Shown here one piece after another: positions 1 through 5,006 of a stretch of 6,920 nucleotides of DNA. Positions within the stretch are counted from its first letter, which is position 1; every line of letters begins with the position of its first letter. The translations under genes were made by a program, and so were the position numbers. The DNA comes from Actinomycetes bacterium. Its GTDB lineage: Bacteria; Actinomycetota; Actinomycetes; Streptosporangiales; Streptosporangiaceae. Below the pieces are notes generated by a model. The model did not search any database and had not been told where the DNA came from. It was given only the letters and a program-made list of their open reading frames with translations. Location: NCBI GenBank assembly GCA_023425615.1, contig JAFACJ010000452.1, positions 1-6,920 on the forward strand, read 5' to 3'.

Positions 1-59
1 CCCCCGCACAGCCCCAGGGCTCGACATCGAAAGCCCCGAAACTGAAAAGGAAGATCGCG

Positions 60-149
60 ATGCTTCGTTTCTCGGGCATCGGGGGCATTCGCCGTGGGAT
101 GATCATCTTATGGTGGATGTGGTCTTCTTCGATCTGGACGGCACCCTGA
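60..149 (+). CDS. possible 29-codon leader ORF overlapping the hydrolase start
   Basis: An ATG at 60 is preceded by AAGGAAG at 47-53 with a 6-base spacer, a better ribosome binding site than the one before the annotated hydrolase. The frame runs 29 codons to a TGA at 147-149 and overlaps the hydrolase start (110) in another frame. The peptide is basic early (MLRFSGIGGIRRG) and contains four tryptophans in the run WWMWSSSIW, plus one rare TTA codon. The tryptophan run may only be a frame shadow of the hydrolase codons. If translated, it could couple ribosomes into the hydrolase start. I know of no homologue, and this is a weak call. Confidence 0.18.
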   Translation: MLRFSGIGGIRRGMIILWWMWSSSIWTAP

Positions 150-841
150 TCGACCATCGGAGCGCGGTCTGGGAGGCTATAGGCCAGATCGTCCAGGCCG
201 CGCCGAACGCGGTGGCTCCGCCGGAGGAGCTGGCGACGTTGTGGTGGACGCTGGAGGGGCGCCACATGCGGGAATACCTGGACGGCCGGTGCTCCTTCGC
301 CGAGCACCACCGGCGCAGGCTCCGTTCCTTCCTGCCCGCGCTCGGCGAGCCGGTTCCGGAGGATCCCGGCCTTCTGGACGTCTGGATCGCCGAGCGCTAT
401 CTCACCGTGTTCGAGGAGTCCTGGCGGAGCTACCCCGATGTCCTGCCCTGCCTGGAGGCACTGAAGGGGCTTCCCCGAGGACCGCGTCTCGCCGTTCTCA
501 CCAACGGGGACCCCGCGCAGCAGCGCGCCAAGCTGGCCCGCTTCGGCCTCCTGGAATACTTCGAAGCCGTCCTGACCCCGACCGAACTCGGTGCGGCCAA
601 GCCCGGCGCCTACGCCGCCGCCTGCCGGTGGATGCAGGCGGACCCCGAGCGTGCGGTCAACGTGGGCGACATGCTGGAAAGCGACGTGAACGCGGCCGCC
701 CTCGCCGGGCTCACCGGCATCTGGCTGGACCGCGGCATCGACTTCGTCACCGGTGGGCCACCGCCGGCGGCGGACGAGTCGGTGCTCCGCATCGAACGGC
801 TCACCGACCTCCCCGACCGGCTATCACCTACGAACGTCTGA
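110..841 (+). CDS. HAD-superfamily hydrolase (haloacid dehalogenase-like phosphatase)
   Basis: This 243-aa protein is probably a cytoplasmic phosphohydrolase acting on a small phosphorylated metabolite; the substrate cannot be read from sequence. All four HAD motifs are visible. Motif I is FFDLDGT with nucleophile Asp8 and acid/base Asp10. Motif II is LTNGD around residues 130-134. Motif III is the lysine of AAKPGAY (Lys164). Motif IV is NVGDMLESDVNAA with Asp187 and Asp192 for magnesium. A helical cap (C1 type) fits between motifs I and II, about residues 16-110, and the length is normal for the phosphoglycolate-phosphatase/dehalogenase-like group. The ATG at 110 is needed to place motif I close to the N-terminus, although the Shine-Dalgarno before it is poor. 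The gene converges on the secreted-protein gene with a 12-base gap. A haloacid dehalogenase proper, a pyrimidine nucleotidase or a phosphoglycolate phosphatase are all possible. Confidence 0.93.
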   Translation: MVDVVFFDLDGTLIDHRSAVWEAIGQIVQAAPNAVAPPEELATLWWTLEGRHMREYLDGRCSFAEHHRRRLRSFLPALGEPVPEDPGLLDVWIAERYLTVFEESWRSYPDVLPCLEALKGLPRGPRLAVLTNGDPAQQRAKLARFGLLEYFEAVLTPTELGAAKPGAYAAACRWMQADPERAVNVGDMLESDVNAAALAGLTGIWLDRGIDFVTGGPPPAADESVLRIERLTDLPDRLSPTNV

Positions 842-853
842 CCGTGTGCCCCG

Positions 854-1132
854 TCAGGGGACGTAGACGCTTCGGCCGAACTCCTGCACCGTGGACTGCC
901 CGGGCGGGACCGCCGCCAGGAAGCCGCCGCTGCAGTTTTCACCGCCGAAGACGAAGACCGTCTGGTCGGTGTCGTTGACGACGCTCATCGGCCAGCGGGC
1001 CGCGGCATAGCAGCCCTTGGGGTCGGTGTGCGTCTTGCCGTCGACGGTCAGCTTGCCCGTGGCCGCCTGCGCGGGCACGGCCACGGTGGCCGACAGCGCG
1101 CACAGCGCGGCGGCCAGGAAGGTCAGGCGCAT
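854..1132 (-). CDS. small secreted protein with Sec signal peptide and two cysteines
   Basis: This 92-aa product begins MRLTFLAAALCALSATVAVP, a typical Sec signal peptide: Arg at position 2, a hydrophobic core, and a likely signal peptidase I site after AQA near residue 24. A Cys lies in the signal core but there is no lipobox near the cleavage site, so it should be exported rather than lipid-anchored. The mature part is about 68 residues with two cysteines (GCYAAARW and ENCSGGF) that could form one disulfide. It reads as beta-rich, with VVNDTDQTVFVFGG in the middle and a PGQ turn before the C-terminal GRSVYVP. This resembles the small secreted crystallin-like or inhibitor-like proteins common in actinomycetes, but I cannot name a family. 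The ATG at 1132 is chosen because GAGGAGAA precedes it by about 10 bases. An upstream in-frame start at 1201 would put a charged extension before the signal peptide and is unlikely. Confidence 0.8.
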   Translation of the reverse strand: MRLTFLAAALCALSATVAVPAQAATGKLTVDGKTHTDPKGCYAAARWPMSVVNDTDQTVFVFGGENCSGGFLAAVPPGQSTVQEFGRSVYVP

Positions 1133-1141
1133 CTTCAACAG

Positions 1142-1149
1142 TTCTCCTC
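1142..1149 (-). promoter_or_regulatory. ribosome binding site of the secreted-protein gene
   Basis: Read on the minus strand this is GAGGAGAA, a near-consensus Shine-Dalgarno about 9 bases before the ATG at 1132. It decides the start in favour of the version that begins directly with the signal peptide. Confidence 0.7.
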
Positions 1150-1297
1150 GGCCGGGTGACCGCGGCCGTCCGCGACCACGAAGGATCACGATGATGATCA
1201 CCCTGTGTCACGCACCGAAACCCTCCCCCTCGTTCTCGCTCTCCCCTGAACGCCGCTGCGGAGACGGAAAGGCTCGGCCGGTGAGGGAACGGTGCTC

Positions 1298-1309
1298 CCG
1301 CTATAGCGG
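1298..1309. repeat. 12-bp perfect palindrome, possible operator
   Basis: CCGCTATAGCGG is a perfect palindrome between the divergent secreted-protein and Roadblock genes. Two copies of GTGCTCC flank it in direct orientation (1293-1298 region and 1314-1320). Its centre TATAG could also be part of a minus-strand -10 element. It could bind a dimeric regulator serving either gene. The sequence shows the symmetry, while the function is inference. Confidence 0.35.
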
Positions 1310-1324
1310 TGGAGTGCTCCTCTC

Positions 1325-1345
1325 CTCGGGAGGACATCTCCCGAG
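1325..1345. repeat. perfect inverted repeat, 8-bp stem with 5-base loop
   Basis: CTCGGGAG and CTCCCGAG flank the loop GACAT with no mismatches. It lies upstream of the inferred Roadblock promoter, so it would not be in that transcript. It could act as a terminator for read-through, as an operator, or fold in a minus-strand leader of the secreted-protein gene. No T-tract follows on either side. Confidence 0.45.
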
Positions 1346-1399
1346 TGATGCGCCGGTGGAAGAGAACCCATCAGTACTCGATAACGGTTCCGAGAGAAT

Positions 1400-1428
1400 T
1401 TCAATATCGCCTTTCCTACAGTTATAAC
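1400..1428 (+). promoter_or_regulatory. putative vegetative promoter for the Roadblock gene
   Basis: TTCAAT at 1400-1405 and TATAAC at 1423-1428 are separated by 17 bases. The -10 matches the sigma-70/HrdB consensus at five of six positions and the -35 at three of six. The segment sits in the most AT-rich stretch of the region. It implies a transcript start near 1435 and an untranslated leader of about 90 bases before the ATG at 1526. Confidence 0.45.
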
Positions 1429-1525
1429 CTCCCAAGCGGAGGAATCCGACTAGGAAGGCGGCCGGTGGCGAGCACTGCGGTGCGCCGCGGTCCCGCCGTA
1501 CCGATGGCTCAGGAAAGGATCGCCG

Positions 1526-1897
1526 ATGTCCGACATCGATCTGTCCCTCAAGGAGATGATGGCGATCGACGGCGCGATCGGGGCCGCGATCGTCGACTAC
1601 GGCAGCGGGATGGCGCTGGGCGTGATGGGGAACAGCAAGGCGCTGGACCTGCAGATCGCCGCGGCGGGCAACACCGAGGTCGTGCGCTCGGAGGTGCGCA
1701 CGATCGACCAGCTGGCGCTGGACGACACCATCGAGGACATCCTCATCACCCTGTCCCGGCAGTACCACATCATCCGCCCCCTGTCGGGCCGCGGCAGGCA
1801 GGGCCTGTTCCTGTACATGGCGCTGGACCGGGACCGTGCCAACCTGGCGCTGGCCCGCCACCACCTCAGGCGCATCGAAGCCGGCGTCGAGATCTGA
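1526..1897 (+). CDS. stand-alone Roadblock/LC7 domain protein
   Basis: The 123-aa product is a single Roadblock/LC7 domain with little else. The opening SLKEMMAIDGAIGAAIVDY followed by GSGMALGVMG matches the first helix and beta-hairpin of the fold. A central helix (about residues 51-66) leads to DDTIEDILITLSRQYHIIRPL, and RQGLFLYMALDRDRANLALAR forms the last strand and helix. Roadblock proteins dimerise and usually act on small Ras-like GTPases (MglB on MglA, for example) or in actinomycete conservons beside a sensor kinase and a GTPase. Neither partner is present here, so the target is unknown and may be encoded elsewhere. The start is well supported by AGGAAAGGA at 1511-1519. Transcription probably comes from the promoter near 1400-1428 and ends at the hairpin just after the stop, so the gene appears monocistronic. 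The domain call is firm and the role is open. Confidence 0.9.
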   Translation: MSDIDLSLKEMMAIDGAIGAAIVDYGSGMALGVMGNSKALDLQIAAAGNTEVVRSEVRTIDQLALDDTIEDILITLSRQYHIIRPLSGRGRQGLFLYMALDRDRANLALARHHLRRIEAGVEI

Positions 1898-1900
1898 GAG

Positions 1901-1935
1901 CTCCCGCCGCCCGGCCGACGTCCGGGCGGCGGGAG
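1901..1935. terminator. strong hairpin terminator after the Roadblock gene
   Basis: CTCCCGCCGCCCGG at 1901-1914 pairs perfectly with CCGGGCGGCGGGAG at 1922-1935 across a 7-base loop, starting 3 bases after the Roadblock stop. The stem is 14 bp of almost pure GC with no T-tract, as is common for actinomycete terminators. It lies about 70 bases beyond the stop of the convergent minus-strand gene and could end that transcript too. Confidence 0.85.
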
Positions 1936-2005
1936 GCACGCAGCCAGCCGTCCAAGGCCCGGCATCCCCGCGGTCGGCGTACGGGACGGTCGGGCGGATC
2001 CAAGG

Positions 2006-2704
2006 TCAATCCTGCTGTGCCCGCCACTCGGCCACCAGGTCCCGGACCTCGGGGTCCTCTGCCTGCACTTCCGAGCGGTACCCCTTCCCTGGCAGGGACG
2101 GCTTGAGGCAGGCCAGGCCCGTGCCGCTGAGCTCGTCCCCGTCCGGGGTGACGCAGGTGTAGGAGACGGGTCCGGTCGCCTTCTCGGGAACCTCGAGGAC
2201 GACCGCCTGCCGCGCCCGGCGCGGCAGCGGTTCATCGCCCAGGGAGAGCACCTCGTTGATATTGCCCAGGTCGGGCTGGTCGGTCCACCGGACGCGGACG
2301 CGGGCGTCCTCCCACGGGCCGCCGTCGATCGACGCCCGTACCTCCGACCAGTCGTTCACGCGCCTCTCCTCCTCGGGAAGCGCGACGGTGATCTCGGCGT
2401 CGGGCAGGAGCGCCTGAAGCTGCGCGGCCTCCTCCAGCATCGCCTGCCCCAGCACGATGCGCCGTTCGGCCGCGCGGAGGTCGGCTTCGGCCCGCGGGTC
2501 GATCGGCAGGCCGCTGCCGGGCTGCTGGAGAGCGGTGCCGATCAGCGGAGCCGCGCTGCGCAGGATCGCCTCCACCAGTTCGGATGGCAGGTCCGACAGA
2601 GCCGCACGGGCGGCGTCGAGGTCGCCGTTCCTGATGTGCATCTCCGCCAGTTCGGCGCCCGTGTCCGGTTGGATATGGATTTTGAAGCGCTTCTTCTCGC
2701 CCAT
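2006..2704 (-). CDS. hypothetical acidic protein, second gene of the pseudo-RNase H unit
   Basis: This 232-aa protein is not one I recognise. The N-terminus is short and basic (MGEKKRFKIHIQ). Residues about 14-60 look helical, with GDLDAARAALSDLPSELVEA resembling one helical-repeat unit. A helical stretch follows (about 74-105, RAEADLRAAERRIVLGQAML). From about residue 115 the sequence turns beta-rich, with VRASIDGGPWEDARVRVRW and later VVLEVPEKATGPVSYTCV, and could be a small Ig- or sandwich-like domain. There is no signal peptide or membrane segment. The start at 2704 is chosen because GAAGGA lies about 10 bases upstream; an in-frame ATG at 2752 lacks such a site. The gene follows the pseudo-RNase H gene by 74 bases on the same strand with no terminator seen between them, so they are probably co-transcribed. 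Confidence 0.75.
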   Translation of the reverse strand: MGEKKRFKIHIQPDTGAELAEMHIRNGDLDAARAALSDLPSELVEAILRSAAPLIGTALQQPGSGLPIDPRAEADLRAAERRIVLGQAMLEEAAQLQALLPDAEITVALPEEERRVNDWSEVRASIDGGPWEDARVRVRWTDQPDLGNINEVLSLGDEPLPRRARQAVVLEVPEKATGPVSYTCVTPDGDELSGTGLACLKPSLPGKGYRSEVQAEDPEVRDLVAEWRAQQD

Positions 2705-2778
2705 CGGCCCATCATCCTTCTCGCGCCCCGCGCCTGTAGGCGTTTCACCCATCTCGGCTTCTGTGCGGTGAGGCGGGA

Positions 2779-3963
2779 TCAGAAATCACCGTTGACGACC
2801 TGGAGGAGTATCCAGCGGCCGTCGACCCGGGCGGCGCTCAGGAGGATCTGCCAGCCGCGTTCGGCCAGCGCGCAGATCGCGGGCGGCAGCTCGACCGGCC
2901 CGATCGTGGCTCCTCCGCCCCATTCCTCGAACGTGATCGAGGTCTCCGTGATCTCCGTGATGTCCGCGTACTCGTCGATCACCTGCTCCTCGGCCTCTTC
3001 GACGTCGAGGTCAAGGCGGTCCGTCTCGTATTCGACGTACGTCCTGAGGGTTTCCACGAACCTCCGGACGGCGGTGAGGGAGCCGATTCTCTCGGCGACG
3101 TCGCGGGCGAGGGACTTCGCGGTCTTGGCGCTGATCTGGCCGGTGTCCCGGAAGTGGTCCAGCAGGGCCCGCAGCACACGGCCGATGACCCTCAGCTCCT
3201 GTTCGCTCGCGAAGCTCTTGTGCACGACCACCTCATAGAAGTGAGGGAGGTAGTCGGCGATACGGCTTGCGCGGACGTCGCGCGCTTTCTCGTCCGCGTA
3301 CCAGTCGATGCTCCACCGCAGGGTGGAGATGACGCCTTCGATCTCCCCGGAGGAGTACCGCGGCAGGCGAGCGCGCTCGGTGATGAGGAACCGCTGCAAC
3401 GCCTCCTCCAGCGACAGCTTCGCGGGAGCACCCGCCTTCTCCCGCCCTGACCACTTCTCCCGCAACAGGGCCTCGGCCTTGACCAGTTCCTCGTAGGCCA
3501 GATCGCAGGCACGCTCGTAGGGGTGGTCCGCCGGCAGTTCCTCGTCGTCGGGGATGAGGAATATGTCGTCCTCGTCCTCCTCGTCGTCAGCCAGATCGAA
3601 GAGGTGATCGACCCACTCGATCCCGTGGATCTCGGCCATCGCCCGCAGCCGCCGGTACAGGTCCGCGTCCAGGACCTCGACGTTCTCCTCCGCCGCCGCC
3701 AGGGCACCGCTCGGCGGCCGGGGAACCTTGTGGTAGCACCAGACCTTCACGTGCGTCGGCCGCTTCAGGTGCTCCAACGCCCGCACGACCGCCGTGAACG
3801 TCATGAGCTCCTCGGTGGTCCGCGAGCCGTGACCGCTGAGCTCCCGGGTGTGCTCGCCGTACTTCAGCACCGCGCCCCAGCCACCCGGTCCGGCGGTATG
3901 GCCTCCCCTGCCCATGGCCAGCAGGCACACGGACGTTCGCGGCTCCAGCGGATCCTCGATCAC
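2779..3963 (-). CDS. RNase HI-fold protein lacking the catalytic residues, with a helical C-terminal extension
   Basis: The 394-aa protein starts with an RNase HI-like domain, residues about 9-165. GPGGWGAVLKYG matches the first hairpin of RNase HI (GPGGYGAILRY in E. coli). TTEELMTF aligns to TTNNRMEL, and DADLYRRLRAMAEIHGIEWV aligns to NVDLWQRL...IKWEWV. By this eye alignment the DEDD tetrad is lost: Asp10 becomes Met17, Glu48 Thr55, Asp70 Tyr77 and Asp134 Cys153. RNA cleavage is therefore unlikely. An acidic insert (about residues 123-146) replaces the loop with the catalytic-site histidine. The remaining 230 residues are largely helical and weakly recall integrase-type SAM-like domains in a TLRWSIDWYADEKARDV...YLPHFY stretch. 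They end in a beta-rich tail. No membrane segment is seen. The GTG at 3963 has AGGGAG about 9 bases upstream; ATGs at 3993 and 4005 are possible but have weaker sites. Confidence 0.82.
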   Translation of the reverse strand: MIEDPLEPRTSVCLLAMGRGGHTAGPGGWGAVLKYGEHTRELSGHGSRTTEELMTFTAVVRALEHLKRPTHVKVWCYHKVPRPPSGALAAAEENVEVLDADLYRRLRAMAEIHGIEWVDHLFDLADDEEDEDDIFLIPDDEELPADHPYERACDLAYEELVKAEALLREKWSGREKAGAPAKLSLEEALQRFLITERARLPRYSSGEIEGVISTLRWSIDWYADEKARDVRASRIADYLPHFYEVVVHKSFASEQELRVIGRVLRALLDHFRDTGQISAKTAKSLARDVAERIGSLTAVRRFVETLRTYVEYETDRLDLDVEEAEEQVIDEYADITEITETSITFEEWGGGATIGPVELPPAICALAERGWQILLSAARVDGRWILLQVVNGDF

Positions 3964-4213
3964 CTTCGGGCTCTCCCTACGACCGGGTGGCATCGCGCCC
4001 ACCATCCTGCCCCAGCAGACCCCGGAAAAGGCGCAATTCCCTACCAATCCGTCGTCCGCGCCGCCGGCGCGCGCCGCGATCCCGATTCGGAAGCCGAGGG
4101 GCGGGCGTGCGCCACCCCTTCGCGGCCGTATCCGTTGTGGCCCATGAAGCCGTGCGAAGTCCTTACTTATGGTGCATTTGCCCGTCACTGACCCCATCGT
4201 GCCCATGATTTTC

Positions 4214-4225
4214 TTCCCCGGGGAA
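4214..4225. repeat. 12-bp perfect palindrome upstream of the TetR gene
   Basis: TTCCCCGGGGAA is a perfect palindrome about 60 bases before the preferred TetR start. It could be an operator for autoregulation or for the divergent unit. It does not resemble the 16-bp palindrome before the synthetase gene, which argues against both being sites for the same protein. Confidence 0.35.
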
Positions 4226-4252
4226 TGAGAAAGGCCCGGCACCGGCGTTGGA

Positions 4253-4272
4253 ACAGATGCTGACAGATGCTG
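4253..4272. repeat. 10-bp perfect tandem duplication
   Basis: ACAGATGCTG occurs twice back to back (4253-4262 and 4263-4272). The unit is not a multiple of three, so it would shift a reading frame. That is easier to accept if this segment is untranslated leader, and it supports placing the TetR start downstream at 4284. Confidence 0.75.
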
Positions 4273-4279
4273 GGGGTGA
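4272..4279 (+). promoter_or_regulatory. ribosome binding site deciding the TetR start
   Basis: GGGGGTGA differs at one base from GGAGGTGA, the complement of the usual 16S rRNA 3' end, and lies 4 bases before the TTG at 4284. In-frame alternatives TTG 4248 and ATG 4257 have weaker sites. Confidence 0.5.
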
Positions 4280-4283
4280 CGTC

Positions 4284-4874
4284 TTGGCGGATCAGATCGA
4301 TGACGTGGACGGGCGTGTCCTGTCCGTCGCCACGAGATTCTTCGCGGAACTCGGCTATGACGCGACGCCTCTGAACCTCATCGCAGAAGCCGTGGGCACG
4401 GACGCGGAACGCTCTTCTCTCCTCCAGGCGGGAAGGAAACAGGAGCTCTACCATTCCGTACTCGCCCATCTGTACGATCTCGAACTGGCACACATGGAGG
4501 CGGCCGCCCGTGAGGCGCCCGACGGGATCGCGGGTCTCCATCTTCTGGTCGACGCCTTCATGGACTTCATCACCGAGCATCCCGAGACTCCGGCCATCTG
4601 GTGGCACCGCGTGCTGAACGACGCCGCGGATCTCCGTTTTCCCGAAATGGAACTCCCTCCTCCCTTCCTGAAGGTGATAACGGAGAATCCGCGGTGGGGC
4701 ACCGGCCCGGAGATGGACCTCGACGTCGTCAGCTGGACGATCATGTGGTCCATGACCGCCTTCGTCAACGACGGCTTCTTCAACCCTTCGGGAATCGGCA
4801 GGCCCGCCGCTTACCGGCCGCCCCTTGACCGGTTCCGCGCCCAGCTCCATCACATCGTCGACCGCCTCGCGTGA
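4284..4874 (+). CDS. TetR/AcrR-family transcriptional regulator
   Basis: With the TTG at 4284 the product is 196 aa, a normal TetR length. The N-terminal DNA-binding domain starts with DDVDGRVLSVATRFFAELGYDAT, the family's first helix, then LNLIAEAVG, the first half of the helix-turn-helix. The next stretch, TDAERSSLLQAGRKQELYHSVL, departs from the usual VSKGTLYHHFGSKEEL: the tyrosine/phenylalanine positions of the recognition helix are replaced and there appears to be one extra residue, while the closing K-QELY is kept. The remainder (residues about 60-196) is helical and should form the ligand-binding, dimerisation domain; it is rich in Trp and Phe (IWWHRVL, WTIMWSMTAF), suiting a hydrophobic ligand. 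The acyl-CoA synthetase gene lies 132 bases downstream on the same strand with a perfect palindrome before it, so an acyl-CoA or lipid ligand and control of that gene are likely but inferred. Starts at 4257 (ATG) or 4248 (TTG) remain possible. Confidence 0.85.
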   Translation: MADQIDDVDGRVLSVATRFFAELGYDATPLNLIAEAVGTDAERSSLLQAGRKQELYHSVLAHLYDLELAHMEAAAREAPDGIAGLHLLVDAFMDFITEHPETPAIWWHRVLNDAADLRFPEMELPPPFLKVITENPRWGTGPEMDLDVVSWTIMWSMTAFVNDGFFNPSGIGRPAAYRPPLDRFRAQLHHIVDRLA

Positions 4875-4942
4875 TGGGCTCTTCCCCCCCACGTGGACTG
4901 CATCGACTCCACCGGTGCGCTCTCCGGGCTTCCCGGGACCCC

Positions 4943-4971
4943 TCTTCATCGCAGTCAGCGCTGACTGTAAC
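4943..4971 (+). promoter_or_regulatory. putative promoter of the acyl-CoA synthetase gene
   Basis: TGTAAC at 4966-4971 is a plausible -10 and TCTTCA at 4943-4948 a weak -35 (three of six matches) with a 17-base spacer. The transcript would start near 4978. The 16-bp palindrome fills most of the spacer, the usual arrangement for repression by a TetR dimer. Confidence 0.35.
4952..4967. promoter_or_regulatory. 16-bp perfect palindrome, likely TetR operator
   Basis: CAGTCAGCGCTGACTG is perfectly symmetric. It lies 40 bases before the synthetase start and directly downstream of a TetR gene, and its length is typical of TetR-family operators. No second copy was seen elsewhere in the window, so the regulator may not control its own promoter through this site. 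Function is inferred from position and symmetry. Confidence 0.6.
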
Positions 4972-4993
4972 CTGGGTCACAGCACACCCCCGC

Positions 4994-5000
4994 AGAGGAG
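4994..5000 (+). promoter_or_regulatory. ribosome binding site of the acyl-CoA synthetase gene
   Basis: AGAGGAG ends 6 bases before the GTG at 5007 and supports that start codon. Confidence 0.7.
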
Positions 5001-5006
5001 CGAACC

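Larger units (their letters stand above)
1133..1525. other. intergenic region between divergent genes
   Basis: This stretch of about 390 bases has no convincing gene. Open frames on both strands here give arginine/proline-rich, low-complexity translations typical of shadows. It holds the secreted-protein ribosome binding site, a short inverted repeat GATCA/TGATC (1184-1188 and 1195-1199), the 12-bp palindrome, the 8-bp hairpin, the putative promoter, and AGGAAAGGA at 1511-1519 before the Roadblock ATG. Confidence 0.6.
3964..4283. other. divergent intergenic region between the pseudo-RNase H and TetR genes
   Basis: I see no gene here. The pseudo-RNase H frame stays open to 4242, but the extra residues are arginine/glycine-rich and lack RNase H similarity, so this part is read as non-coding or as an optional N-terminal extension. 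It contains a small symmetric GTCACTGAC (4184-4192), the 12-bp palindrome at 4214-4225 and a 10-bp tandem duplication at 4253-4272. I could not place a convincing -35/-10 pair on either strand. Confidence 0.5.

Noticed and set aside
1133..1525. CRISPR or riboswitch in the intergenic region
   Set aside because: The repeats are single inverted pairs rather than regularly spaced direct repeats, and no known riboswitch core was recognised.
1301..1939. 212-codon minus-strand frame over the Roadblock gene
   Set aside because: Shadow of the Roadblock gene; it crosses the terminator hairpin and has no family features.
2779..3500. Tyrosine recombinase or integrase call for the C-terminal part of the pseudo-RNase H protein
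   Set aside because: Only a loose resemblance to the helical N-terminal domain; no catalytic Arg-His-x-x-Arg/Tyr domain follows.
3523..4191. 222-codon plus-strand open frame opposite the pseudo-RNase H gene
   Set aside because: The minus-strand frame has clear RNase HI similarity; the plus-strand translation is Arg/Pro-rich low complexity.
3964..4242. N-terminal extension of the pseudo-RNase H protein up to an ATG at 4242
   Set aside because: The added 93 residues are basic and low in protein-like character and lie before the first strand of the domain; better ribosome binding evidence exists at 3963.
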